DNA of 64,000 nucleotides from Nocardia miyunensis NBRC 108239 (GTDB taxonomy: Bacteria > Actinomycetota > Actinomycetes > Mycobacteriales > Mycobacteriaceae). The notes beneath the pieces are model-generated. The model worked only from the letters and a program-made list of their open reading frames with translations. It was not told where the DNA came from and did no database searches. The stretch lies in assembly GCF_001613065.1 (NCBI RefSeq), contig NZ_BDBQ01000081.1, positions 1-64,000 on the forward strand, given 5' to 3'. Positions within the stretch are counted from its first letter, which is position 1, and every line of letters starts with the position of its first letter. A program made the position numbers and the translations under genes. Shown here piece after piece: positions 49,983 through 58,551 of the stretch.

Positions 49983-50459
49983 ATGAGCGAGACGTTGAAT
50001 GAGCGCACGCTGCTGCCGGAGCATCCGGATCAGCTCGCGGAGGTACGCCGGTTCCTGTCTTCCGCCCCCGTGTCCTCCGGCGCGGCGGTCCTTCGCTCGG
50101 CCGAGGGCGAGGCGGTCACCCTGCCGGCCGAGGTATTCGAGGGCCTTCGTCTGGTGGCGCTGGCACTGTCCGAGGGCAAGGCGGTCACGGTTGCACCCCT
50201 GCACACCACATTGACGACGCAGGAGGCCGCCGAGCTGTTGGGTATGAGCCGACCTACCTTCGTGAAACTGCTCGAAGCGGGCGAGATTCCGTTCACCCGA
50301 CCAGGACGGCATCGTCGCGTCCGCCTGACCGACGTGCTGGCATTCCGCGAGTATCGTCGTGCCGAGCGCACGGCCGGTTTGTCGGAGTTGACGAGAATCT
50401 CCGAAGGCCTCGGCCTCTACGACGACATCCCCGTCGAACCGTTGAGGCGACAGGACTGA
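49983..50459 (+). CDS. Helix-turn-helix (excisionase-type) antitoxin
   Basis: 158 residues from the ATG preceded by GGAGGAGG. The N-terminal 70 residues are helical. The DNA-binding part reads L-T-T-Q-E-A-A-E-L-L-G-M-S-R-P-T-F-V-K-L, then I-P-F-T-R-P-G-R-H-R-R-V and L-T-D-V-L-A-F-R-E, the MerR/AlpA-like excisionase fold. This is a common antitoxin partner of PIN toxins in actinobacteria. It overlaps the PIN gene by one base (TGATG) and probably represses the pair through the inverted repeat upstream. Confidence 0.78.
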   Translation: MSETLNERTLLPEHPDQLAEVRRFLSSAPVSSGAAVLRSAEGEAVTLPAEVFEGLRLVALALSEGKAVTVAPLHTTLTTQEAAELLGMSRPTFVKLLEAGEIPFTRPGRHRRVRLTDVLAFREYRRAERTAGLSELTRISEGLGLYDDIPVEPLRRQD

Positions 50460-50908
50460 TGCAGCGAGTTTTCCTCGACACCTGCGTTCTGTATCCGGCC
50501 CATTTTCGTGACACCATCCCGCGTCTGGCCGAGGCCGATCTGATCCAGCCGTTGTGGTCGAGGGAGATCCTGGCCGAACTGCGGCGCAACTTGTCCGCTC
50601 GACAGCCGGGCGACGACTCGGTGCTGGCCAAGGTCGACCGTTTGATCAGCACGCTGAACGGGTTCTTCTCCGATGCGCTGGTCGACTTCGAGGTCAGACC
50701 CATCGGCGAGGGTCTTCCCGAGCTGTTGCACCCGGACACGTTCCTGCTGGACATGTTGGACCTGGCGCCTGGCCAGGTGATCAGGTTGCTGTACAGGCAA
50801 GTGGCTGAACACAAGCGTCCGCCGCAGCACATCCAGGGGCTGCTCGATGTGCTCGACCGATCTGGCGTGCCGGGCTTCGCAGCCGAGGTCCGCAGGCGTC
50901 TCGACTGA
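50459..50908 (+). CDS. PIN-domain toxin, apparently with an internal in-frame deletion
   Basis: 149 residues, ATG overlapping the antitoxin stop. The start F-L-D-T-C-V-L-Y-P holds the first catalytic Asp of PIN ribonucleases. L-W-S-R-E-I-L-A-E-L carries the conserved Glu. After D-F-E-V-R-P-I-G-E-G-L-P the protein jumps to E-L-L-H-P-D-T-F-L-L-D-M-L. In relatives paired with excisionase-type antitoxins, a stretch of roughly 35-40 residues with D-x-D-D-x-H-V and N-x-x-D-F stands between these two parts. Its absence removes the other acidic residues needed for metal binding, so the toxin is probably inactive while the antitoxin remains. Confidence 0.65.
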   Translation: MQRVFLDTCVLYPAHFRDTIPRLAEADLIQPLWSREILAELRRNLSARQPGDDSVLAKVDRLISTLNGFFSDALVDFEVRPIGEGLPELLHPDTFLLDMLDLAPGQVIRLLYRQVAEHKRPPQHIQGLLDVLDRSGVPGFAAEVRRRLD

Positions 50909-50940
50909 ATGGCTCGGGATCGAGCTTGTCGGGGCCGCGC

Positions 50941-51372
50941 TCAGGCGACGGCGTCGGTCAGGACGAGGATTCCGCCGACCAGCAGGGCGATCGTCTTGAT
51001 GACCTCCAAGGCGATGTATACGTAGTGGGCCTTCGAGCGGGGAGCGTCGTCACCGGCGAGGACGGCGTCGCTGCGGCGGGTCAGACCGGGGCGGACGAAC
51101 AGGAGTTGGACCGCGAGCATCGCCACGGCGATCACCGCCGCGACCGAGCCGCCGCCGACCGGTGCGAACAGCAGAGCCACCACCGTGGCCATGGCGAAGC
51201 CGACCTCGATGCTGTTGAGCGCGCGAAACACCAAGCGGCCGATGCCGAGTCCGATCGGCAGGGTGACCTGTGGCGCGCGGAATTTCAGGGGCGCCTCCAC
51301 GAAGGAGATCGCCAGCACCATCCCGAGCCAGATGAACAGGATGGCGGTGACGACGGCCTGGGATGAACTCAT
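50941..51372 (-). CDS. Four-helix integral membrane protein of unknown function
   Basis: 143 residues. Four hydrophobic segments are visible: V-V-T-A-I-L-F-I-W-L-G-M-V, V-G-F-A-M-A-T-V-V-A-L-L-F, A-V-I-A-V-A-M-L-A-V-Q-L-L-F, and I-A-L-E-V-I-K-T-I-A-L-L-V. The first has an F-V-E-A-P-L-K-F segment after it, which resembles DUF4149/transmembrane-duf families with unknown role. ATG start. It converges with the PIN gene. Confidence 0.7.
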   Translation of the reverse strand: MSSSQAVVTAILFIWLGMVLAISFVEAPLKFRAPQVTLPIGLGIGRLVFRALNSIEVGFAMATVVALLFAPVGGGSVAAVIAVAMLAVQLLFVRPGLTRRSDAVLAGDDAPRSKAHYVYIALEVIKTIALLVGGILVLTDAVA

Positions 51373-51538
51373 ACGGTGTGTCCTGTCCCGCCTCCGCTCA
51401 TGCGCTATTTATACAAGCTGATATTGGATGAAACCTGAGGGGGTTCGGCTGCGAACGCACGGCTGATTCGATGTTCCAGCTGGTCGTAGCGATGACCGGC
51501 GAAACTGGTGGATGGACGTGATGGAGACGCAGAATGCC

Positions 51539-51574
51539 GAAGCCTCCCTCCGCCGCTGGGCCGAGGGAGGCTTC
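51539..51574 (+). terminator. Hairpin followed by T-run
   Basis: GAAGCCTCCCTC, a 12-base loop, then GAGGGAGGCTTC, followed by CATCGTTTT. The perfect 12-bp stem and T-run on the plus strand fit a rho-independent terminator. There is no plus-strand gene close upstream (PIN ends at 50908), so it may insulate the minus-strand genes from incoming transcription. Confidence 0.5.
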
Positions 51575-51628
51575 CATCGTTTTCGCAGGCCCTCCGACTT
51601 CGCCTGCGCTCGTGTGGGATTCGGCTGT

Positions 51629-51877
51629 TCAGTTGGTGTTGAGGGCAGAGGACGCAGCGGCGCGTTTGGGTGCGAGGCGGCGGGCCTCATAGTGGGGACG
51701 GCGGACGGCGACGAAGTCCATCCGGCCTTCGCCGACGATCTCGTGCGAATCACGCACTGTCACTTGCCAACTGCTGAAACGGCCGCGGGCGCGGACGCAT
51801 CGGGTGGTGAGGGTGATCTCAGCGCCGACCGTGATCGGGCCGAGATGACCGAGGTACTGGCGGGTGCCGATCGGCAT
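51629..51877 (-). pseudogene. C-terminal half of a hotdog-fold thioesterase
   Basis: 82 residues. The readable part is L-G-P-I-T-V-G-A-E-I-T-L-T-T-R-C-V, then W-Q-V-T-V-R-D and I-V-G-E-G-R-M-D-F-V-A-V, which is the second half of small hotdog thioesterases (acyl-CoA or fluoroacetyl-CoA type). The N-terminal half with the central helix is not present: the same frame meets TGA shortly upstream, and the other frames show no match. I treat it as a truncated remnant, although a short independent protein cannot be excluded. Confidence 0.45.
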
Positions 51878-52087
51878 TGGGCGAATGCTGCCCGGGAGTT
51901 TGCCCGCGGTTCATCGCGCTCTGCTCTCGACCGGATCGCGCTCCGAATTCGGATGGCGGCCACACAGTGGGCGCGCGACCGTTCGGTCGGATTCGACGAC
52001 TGGCGGTGCACACGCCGATCATGCATTGCTAAGAGTTAGCTGTTAGTCGAATGTGTATTCGCTGGATGGTGCTGTGTGAGGGTTCGG

Positions 52088-52438
52088 TCAGTGCGAGCCG
52101 CGCGGTGGGAGCGTCGGGTGAGTGGCGTGTGAGGCCGCATCGGTCACCTCGCGGATACGGGCCGCCGCACCCCGGAGCTGATCGCCCAGATGGGTGGTGC
52201 TTATGGAACCTACGAAGTAGTCGACCTGCACGTCATCGGCAAAACGGACATCGCAGACGAACCAGCAGCGGCCCGTGGGCGAGGTCGGTTCCAGGGCGCA
52301 GCGAACAGCCAGTTCGACCAGCGCGGCAGCGGCTTGCGCGGGGCTGCCCGCATTGCCGACCCGCCACCACGTCTCGCCGTAGTTGTCGGGCCGCGAGATC
52401 GTCACCTGGTAGGTGAGCAACTCTCTAGCATCCGCCAC
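52088..52438 (-). CDS. Hypothetical protein
   Basis: 116 residues from a GTG next to GAAGG. Composition and codon third positions look like real coding sequence in the first 90 residues: L-L-T-Y-Q-V-T-I-S-R-P-D-N-Y-G-E-T-W-W-R-V, A-A-A-L-V-E-L-A-V-R-C, and C-W-F-V-C-D-V-R-F-A-D-D-V-Q-V-D-Y-F. I do not recognise the family. It is a lone gene between the thioesterase remnant and the LuxR-type regulator. The region 52439-52630 shows nothing recognisable. Confidence 0.5.
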   Translation of the reverse strand: MADARELLTYQVTISRPDNYGETWWRVGNAGSPAQAAAALVELAVRCALEPTSPTGRCWFVCDVRFADDVQVDYFVGSISTTHLGDQLRGAAARIREVTDAASHATHPTLPPRGSH

Positions 52439-52630
52439 CCTTCAGAACATACCGGAAGTTCGAGAATTAGTCACTAGTCAGCAACTGCTTCTGTGCAGAT
52501 CGGCGATTTCCGGATCGTGTCGTGACTGTCCGCACTTTCCATGATGTGTGTCTGTGACCGCGGCGGCCTTCGGTGGGTACCGCCCGGTACGTGTAGTGGT
52601 GCACGGGTGCGCTCAGGCGGCGGGCGGTGC

Positions 52631-55534
52631 TCAGATGTCGCCGTGCAGGGCCGCGAGCTCGGCTCGGGAGCGGATGCCGAGCTTGGTGTAGATCCGAGTC
52701 AGGTGGTACTGAACGGTTTTCGCGGTGATGAACAGTTCGGCCGCGACCTCCCGATTGGGCATGCCGCGGGCGACCAGCGTGGCGACGGCCTCCTCCTGCG
52801 GGGTCAACTGGTCGCCGGTCCGGCCCGCGCGCTGGGCTCGAACGCCGCCCGCCTTGAGTTCCCGGTCGCAGCGGATCACGTAGGTGTGTGCGCCGAGAGT
52901 GGCGAAAAGGTCACGGGCAGTGGAGAGTTCGGCGTCGGCGTCGCGGCGTTTACCGGCGCGGCGGAGCATCTGCCCGTAGCTCAGGCTCACCCGGGCGCGG
53001 TCGTATCGCAGCGGCATGCCCTCGAGCTGTTCAAGTGCCGCCGCGAAGGCCGCGCGGGCGCGTTCGAGATCGCCGCGTGCCCCGAACAGTTGACCCCGCA
53101 CGGCCTGCAACCGCGCCTGCGCGCTGGGACGTCCGAGTTCGGCGGCATGGTGTTCGTGCCGGGTGAGCAGTGTTTCGGCCTCGTCGTATCGGCCCTCGGT
53201 GATCAGCGCGTGCGCGTACATGTCTGCCCACGGCCACTGGCCGGGATCGTCCAGGCCGTCGACCGCCCACGCCTGCGTCATCGGATGCAGGGCGCGCAGC
53301 ACTCCGGCCGCATCCGCGCGTGCCTCGGCCCACTGGGCGCGCGCCAGATAGGAAGGCACCCGCATGATTTCGTAATCCTGCGGCCCGGTCGCCGCATGCT
53401 GTAGCGCGGCCTGCGCCGCGGCCCAGTCGCCGCGCAGGCAGTGCACGGCTGTCGCGGTCCAGTGCAGCAGCGGGGCCGAGAGCACGATGCCGGTGCGTTC
53501 GACCAGTTCGGCGGCCTCCGCGACGGTGTTCAGCGCGTCGTCCCAATCGCCGGTGAGGAACTGGACGCGGGCCAGCCATGCTCTGGCCCACAGCGAGATT
53601 CGGGTGGATCCGCCGAGATATGTTGTCGGGACCGCACTTTCCAGATCCGCACGGGCATCGTCGAATTCGTCGGTGATGAGCTCGAGCCAGCCGCGTCCCA
53701 TGATGATGCGCTGCACCTGGGCTCCGGTCCGGACCTGTCGGGACAGTTCGGCATACGATTGCCGGGCCTCGTCGGCGCGGCCGTGGATCAGGCCGAGTCC
53801 GCGAATCGCCGCCGCCTCGACCGCCGCCGGATCGCCCGACCCGACCAGTGCGATGGATCGGTCCGCCCAGTCCACCAGATCCGCGGGGCGACAACGGCAC
53901 AGCGCATGAAGTACATAGCGTTGGCAGATCAGCGCCGCCACATCGGGTTCCCGTTCGGCGTTCACCAGATCCCAGGCGCGGGCCAGGCGCATCTCCGCTT
54001 CGGCGGGCCGCCCCCGGACCATCGCGAGATAGCCCAGAACCGCGTTGCGCAGCGGCGTCTCGCGCAGACTTTCCACCTCGGGAATCAGGGCCGCGGCGGC
54101 GAAGATGTCACCGGCCCCGATCAGCGCGTCCACCGCGCGGGTCAATCGCCCTTCGCGGGTGAGCCGATCGGCGGTGAGGCGTCCGGCGTCGCGCAGCAGC
54201 GAGGCCGCGGTTCCCCACGCGCCCTGCGCCGCCTGTTCACCCGCCAGCATGTCGAGTCGTTCGGCCAGTCCGGCATCCGGGACCGGTGTGGCGGCGACCA
54301 GCAGCCGGAGCCGACGGACCGGATCCTCGGTGGATTCGGCTGCGCGACAACGCAATGCGGCCGTCGCGGCCGGACCCATATCCGCCAGCACCGCAGCGCG
54401 CGGCATCGGGCCGGCCGGACCGATCTCGGTGAGCCCTTGCGGTCCCGATCGCACCAGCCCGGTCCGGGCCGCCTCGTCCAGGACGGTGAGCAGATCGTCA
54501 TCGATACCGGCCAACGTCGCCGCATCGTGCACCGGGGTCCCGGGTCCGAGAACGGCCGTCGCCTCGATCAGGCGACGTGCCGCAGGTGTGCAATCACTCA
54601 GTGCCGCACGTACTTTCGCCCTGACAGTGGCCGGAGCCGGAAGATCCGGATCGAAGCCCGCCCACACCCGCGCCGGAACCTCGGCCAGCAACTGCTCGAC
54701 GTCGCGAACCAGCCCGCCAGTGTGCGCGCACAGTCGTTCGGCCATCGACGGATGCAACGCGATCCCGTGCCGCGCGGCGAGCTGCCCGACCTCGGCCGTA
54801 CCGAGTGGGCCGATTCGGACGGTGTCCGTGGCGATCCGCGGCAACAACTCGACCGTGTCCGGCGCGACATTCGTATCCGCGACGACCGTCGCGGCCACGA
54901 TCAGCAGCCGAGCTCCGCGATGGTGCCGCACCGTCGACGAAAGTGCCTGCAACGAGGCAATATCCGCCCACTGTGCGTCATCCACCAGGGCCAGTACCGT
55001 GCCCCTGGCACCGATCTGCCGCGCAATCGCCGCCGCAACCTCCACGGGCCCCGGCTCATTGCCCAGATTCGTGGTCGTTGCGTCCATCTCTTCGGAGTCC
55101 GGCTCTGGATCGGATGCTGTGCCGGGGATCGCAGCCTCGGCGGATGTCACGGAATCGCTGGGGCCGGTAGTTGATGTTGAGCGTGTGGCCCCTCCGAGCG
55201 TCGCGGCCGCTGTGGCCTCGATCTGGTCGCGGGCGACAGTGCGATCCGGGGCAGGAGCATCGACTCGGCCGGGATCGGCGGCGGTGGCGAGTCCGGGGAA
55301 CAGTTGGCGGATTACGCCGAAGGGGTAGTGCGTCTCCCACGACGCGGCGGTGGACCAGAGGACCGGGCCGTCGTGCTGGGCGGCCAGTTCGCGGAGCAAC
55401 GTGGTTCTGCCGTCGCCGTGGCGGCCGGTCAGCAGGATGAGGCCGGGGCCGTAGTTCGTGACCGCGTGCAGGTGTGTGATCAGGGCCGCGAGGGCGGCCG
55501 GATGTACCGCGCTCGACGGGCTCGTTCCAGTCAC
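52631..55534 (-). CDS. LuxR-family (LAL-type) ATP-binding regulator, BenR-like
   Basis: 967 residues from a GTG with GAGGG upstream; a longer frame to 55756 exists but would overlap the fusion gene and lacks a ribosome site. N-terminal AAA/STAND ATPase domain with Walker A-like L-T-G-R-H-G-D-G-R-T-T-L-L, where Lys is replaced by Arg, and Walker B-like L-A-L-V-D-D-A-Q-W. A long helical-repeat region follows. The C-terminal LuxR helix-turn-helix is L-T-P-Q-E-E-A-V-A-T-L-V-A-R-G-M then K-T-V-Q-Y-H-L-T-R-I-Y. A LuxR-type regulator is linked to the benABCD genes in Corynebacterium glutamicum (BenR), and this gene follows benD in the same way. It probably activates benzoate degradation. The next genes expected in that arrangement (benK, benE transporters) are not found. 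Confidence 0.8.
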   Translation of the reverse strand: MTGTSPSSAVHPAALAALITHLHAVTNYGPGLILLTGRHGDGRTTLLRELAAQHDGPVLWSTAASWETHYPFGVIRQLFPGLATAADPGRVDAPAPDRTVARDQIEATAAATLGGATRSTSTTGPSDSVTSAEAAIPGTASDPEPDSEEMDATTTNLGNEPGPVEVAAAIARQIGARGTVLALVDDAQWADIASLQALSSTVRHHRGARLLIVAATVVADTNVAPDTVELLPRIATDTVRIGPLGTAEVGQLAARHGIALHPSMAERLCAHTGGLVRDVEQLLAEVPARVWAGFDPDLPAPATVRAKVRAALSDCTPAARRLIEATAVLGPGTPVHDAATLAGIDDDLLTVLDEAARTGLVRSGPQGLTEIGPAGPMPRAAVLADMGPAATAALRCRAAESTEDPVRRLRLLVAATPVPDAGLAERLDMLAGEQAAQGAWGTAASLLRDAGRLTADRLTREGRLTRAVDALIGAGDIFAAAALIPEVESLRETPLRNAVLGYLAMVRGRPAEAEMRLARAWDLVNAEREPDVAALICQRYVLHALCRCRPADLVDWADRSIALVGSGDPAAVEAAAIRGLGLIHGRADEARQSYAELSRQVRTGAQVQRIIMGRGWLELITDEFDDARADLESAVPTTYLGGSTRISLWARAWLARVQFLTGDWDDALNTVAEAAELVERTGIVLSAPLLHWTATAVHCLRGDWAAAQAALQHAATGPQDYEIMRVPSYLARAQWAEARADAAGVLRALHPMTQAWAVDGLDDPGQWPWADMYAHALITEGRYDEAETLLTRHEHHAAELGRPSAQARLQAVRGQLFGARGDLERARAAFAAALEQLEGMPLRYDRARVSLSYGQMLRRAGKRRDADAELSTARDLFATLGAHTYVIRCDRELKAGGVRAQRAGRTGDQLTPQEEAVATLVARGMPNREVAAELFITAKTVQYHLTRIYTKLGIRSRAELAALHGDI

Positions 55535-55596
55535 ACCCTCACGGTAATCCCCGCGACCGGCGCGGGAACGCGATCGCGGGGTGCACGGTGGTCGGC

Positions 55597-58533
55597 TCAG
55601 CCCAGATCCCCGCCCGCCACCGGCAGGACCGTCCCGGTGATGTAGGACGCCTCGTCGGAGGCGAGGAACGTGATCGCGGCCGCCTGCTCGTCCAGGGTTC
55701 CGTAGCGCTTCATCGGACTGGAATCGATCGTCTGGTCGATGTGCGCCTGGAACCACGCCTGCTCCTGCGCGCTGTGCCGGGCCGATCCGCCGCGGGAGAT
55801 CCGGCGGGGCGGGGCGTCGGTGCCGCCGGGCGCGGTGGCGACGACGCGGATTCCGGCGTTGGCGTATTCCATTGCGAGAGAAGCGGTCAGCGCGTTGATG
55901 CCGCCCTTGGCCGCCGAATACGGGATGCGGTGGATGCCGCGCGTGGCCGCGGAGGACACGTTCACGATGACGCCCCGGCCGCGCTCGGTCATGGACGGCA
56001 GGGCCGCGCGACAGGCCAGCAGCGTCGTCATCAGTGAGCGGGTGATCTCGGCCTGGATCTGCGCGGCGGTGAATTCGGTGAACGGTTGGAACCAGATGGC
56101 CCCGCCGACATTGTTGATCAGCACGTCGATCCGCCCGTGCCGGTCCAGTGCCCGGGTGATCATCCGCTCGGCGCCGGTCCAGGTCTCCAGATCGGCGGTC
56201 ACCGCACTCGATCGGGGCAGCTCACCGGCCAGCTGATGCACCAGCTCGGATCGATCGACCAGGACGACCGCACCACCCTCGGCACTGATCCGCCGAGCGG
56301 TTCGCTCCCCGATACCCTGTGCCGCACCGGTCACCACGACGACCTTGCCGTCGAACCGGCCGGGGGAGATGAATGCCGGACGCTGTTCGGCCGCCTTGTC
56401 GGTCATCGCCCGCCGCATCGTGGTCTTCGACCGTTCGGCGTGCTCGACGATCAGCTGTCGCGCGGTCTGCCGGTCACCGGCCTCGAACGCGGCGACGATG
56501 TCGACGTGGTCCCGCGCACACCGTGGATGACACCACGTCGCATGGCGCAGCGTCTCCTCCATGCGGCCCTGCACGCCCAGCGCGCGGTAGGCCTGCAACA
56601 GGTGCTCGTTGCCGGTGAGGGTGAACAGGTAATCATGGAATGCGGCATTAGCCTCGGTGTAGGCCGCGGCATCGACGAATCGGTCCCCGTCCACGTACGG
56701 CAGCGTGGACTCGGCCAGCAGCCGGTATCCGGCCAGCTGCCCGATGTCCAGGCGGCCGATGGTCAGTTCCAGTGCACCGAGTTCGAGGGCCTCGCGCGCC
56801 TCGAAGACCGCGTCGGACTCGTGGATCGAGGGATGCTCCTCACCGATCTCGTATCCGCCGGTGGACTCGGCCGGTACGAGCAGTGGCACGAGGGATTCGA
56901 GCGTGGGAAACATCGGCTGCCCGGCGATGTCGCGCGCCGCCCAGCTCGGCCGCATCGGATCGACGGGGTCCAGCTCGGGGGCAGTGCCCTCGCCCGGTCG
57001 GTCGGCTCGGCTCGCGATCGACCGGATTTCGGTCGAATCCTGTAGCGGCGCAGCAGAATTCAACGCGGTCAATGAGGTGGCGAGGGAGAGCTTCCGGGAC
57101 GTGGTCGTGCGACCGCCGTTGTCCGATACGGTTCCCACGTCTGGTGCGGGTGCTGCTGCGGCGTCAGGTGTCCGGGTCGTTTCGAGCGCGGCGATGGATG
57201 TGGGAGCGAAGATCTCTTGACCCGCGACAGCGCGACCGCCGTTGTCCCGTACGGTGTCCGCGTCTGGTGCGGCGTCGGGTGTCCGGGTCGTTTCGAGTGC
57301 GGCGATAGACATGGCGGCGAAGATTTCCTGGCCCGCGATGGCGCGACCACCGAAAGTCGCGGTGGCGGAGACATTTTCGTCATGCAGCGTGGAGATCATC
57401 GAATCCACTTGCGGTGGAGAAGCTTCCGCATCGGACATCGGCGTGACGGTGGGCTCGCGCTCGGCTGCGGCCGCGTCATCGGTCCCGCGGTCCGGCTTCG
57501 CATCGCCACGGCTCACCGGTGACGCTGTGCCCGACAATGCGAACTTCTCGTAGTAGAACCCGGTGGGTTCGATTCCACGCGAGGCGAATTCCTTGCGCAC
57601 CGACTCAACCATCGCGGGTGGTCCGCACAGATACACCGCGACGTCGCCGTCGTACAGGTGCTCGTCGCGGATAAGACTCGTCACGTAGCCCTTGTTCGGT
57701 GCGGCGCTCCCCGGCGCGGAAACGCAGTAGTCCCAGGTGAATCCGTCGAGTCCGGCGGCCAACTCGGCGAGTGCGTCCAGCTCCACCACGTCGTCGTCGG
57801 TGCTGACGCCGTAGATCAGATGGGCCGGGCGGCTGGTCCCCGATGCGCGCATGGCCCGCAGGATCGACAGCACCGGGGCCAGTCCCGTGCCACCGGCCAG
57901 CAGCAGCACCGGACGTTCGGTCTCCCGCAGAAAGAAGCTGCCGTTCGGGCCGAGGAAGGTGAGCTCGTCCGAGACCGCCGCGCGTTCGGTGAGGTACCGC
58001 GACATCACCCCGCCCGGGGTGAGCTTGATCAGGAAGGTCAGGCTCTTGTCGGCCGGGCCGTTGCTGAACGAGTACGAGCGGCTCTGGTCCGTCCCGGGCA
58101 CCGCGATATTCACGTACTGGCCGGGCAGGAAGGCCAGTTTGTCGCGGTCTTCGATCTCCGCGGTCAGCGCGATCGTGGTGGGGGAGAGCCGATCCAGTGC
58201 GGTGATCGTCGCGGCGTACCGCGTCGGCTGGGTCTTGGCCACCGCCGAGGAACTCCGAATCTGCAGTACCAGATCGGATTTCGGCTTCATACTGCATGGC
58301 AGCACATAACCGTTCGCGGCCTCGTCGGAACTGAGCGCGTCGTCGATATAGGCCCCGCCGTCGTAGTCACCGGACTCGCAGAACGCCTTGCAGGTGCCGC
58401 ACGCACCGTCGCGGCAGTCCAGGGGGATGTTGATGCGCGCCCGATACGAGGCGTCGGCCACGGTCTGGTCCGTGGCGCAGGTGATGAAGCGCGTGACGCC
58501 GTCCTCGAACGACAGCGCGATCCGGTGGTTCAT
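55597..58533 (-). CDS. benC-benD: Triple-domain fusion: benzoate dioxygenase reductase (BenC) - FCD domain - dihydroxycyclohexadiene carboxylate dehydrogenase (BenD)
   Basis: 978 residues in one uninterrupted frame. Residues 1-335: BenC, with a plant-type 2Fe-2S cluster (Cys40, 45, 48, 80) and an FAD/NAD reductase (R-S-Y-S-F-S, then G-G-T-G-L-A-P, then Y-L-C-G-P-P-A-M). This part passes electrons from NADH to BenAB. Residues 336-565: Pro/Ala-rich linker with tandem repeats. Residues about 570-715: FCD ligand-binding domain of GntR regulators, with probable metal ligands Asn629, His633, His676 and His698, but no winged-helix DNA-binding part. Residues 726-978: BenD-type short-chain dehydrogenase with T-G-A-A-Q-G-I-G, N-N-V-G-G, Ser860, Tyr872 and Lys876. 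It oxidises the cis-diol from benzoate to catechol. BenC and BenD are normally separate proteins; the FCD insert is the odd part. ATG 18 bases after the benB stop. Confidence 0.88.
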   Translation of the reverse strand: MNHRIALSFEDGVTRFITCATDQTVADASYRARINIPLDCRDGACGTCKAFCESGDYDGGAYIDDALSSDEAANGYVLPCSMKPKSDLVLQIRSSSAVAKTQPTRYAATITALDRLSPTTIALTAEIEDRDKLAFLPGQYVNIAVPGTDQSRSYSFSNGPADKSLTFLIKLTPGGVMSRYLTERAAVSDELTFLGPNGSFFLRETERPVLLLAGGTGLAPVLSILRAMRASGTSRPAHLIYGVSTDDDVVELDALAELAAGLDGFTWDYCVSAPGSAAPNKGYVTSLIRDEHLYDGDVAVYLCGPPAMVESVRKEFASRGIEPTGFYYEKFALSGTASPVSRGDAKPDRGTDDAAAAEREPTVTPMSDAEASPPQVDSMISTLHDENVSATATFGGRAIAGQEIFAAMSIAALETTRTPDAAPDADTVRDNGGRAVAGQEIFAPTSIAALETTRTPDAAAAPAPDVGTVSDNGGRTTTSRKLSLATSLTALNSAAPLQDSTEIRSIASRADRPGEGTAPELDPVDPMRPSWAARDIAGQPMFPTLESLVPLLVPAESTGGYEIGEEHPSIHESDAVFEAREALELGALELTIGRLDIGQLAGYRLLAESTLPYVDGDRFVDAAAYTEANAAFHDYLFTLTGNEHLLQAYRALGVQGRMEETLRHATWCHPRCARDHVDIVAAFEAGDRQTARQLIVEHAERSKTTMRRAMTDKAAEQRPAFISPGRFDGKVVVVTGAAQGIGERTARRISAEGGAVVLVDRSELVHQLAGELPRSSAVTADLETWTGAERMITRALDRHGRIDVLINNVGGAIWFQPFTEFTAAQIQAEITRSLMTTLLACRAALPSMTERGRGVIVNVSSAATRGIHRIPYSAAKGGINALTASLAMEYANAGIRVVATAPGGTDAPPRRISRGGSARHSAQEQAWFQAHIDQTIDSSPMKRYGTLDEQAAAITFLASDEASYITGTVLPVAGGDLG
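57004..57351 (-). repeat. Tandem coding repeats in the BenC-FCD-BenD linker
   Basis: Residues about 395-510 of the fusion hold three consecutive units. Two are nearly identical: G-G-R-A-[IV]-A-G-Q-E-I-F-A then S-I-A-A-L-E-T-T-R-T-P-D, of 38 and 41 residues. A third has diverged (G-G-R-T-T-T-S-R-K-L-S-L). A further related motif, R-D-I-A-G-Q-P-M-F-P-T-L, lies just before the FCD domain at about 534-545. The first two units are also very similar in DNA, so at least one duplication is recent. Confidence 0.7.
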
Positions 58534-58551
58534 GACGGGCTCTCTCGCGGC

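Noticed and set aside
52555..52600. GGTACC-containing near-palindromes upstream of the LuxR gene's 3' end
   Set aside because: They are short, lie downstream of gene ends and are not followed by a T-run, so neither a terminator nor an operator is convincing.
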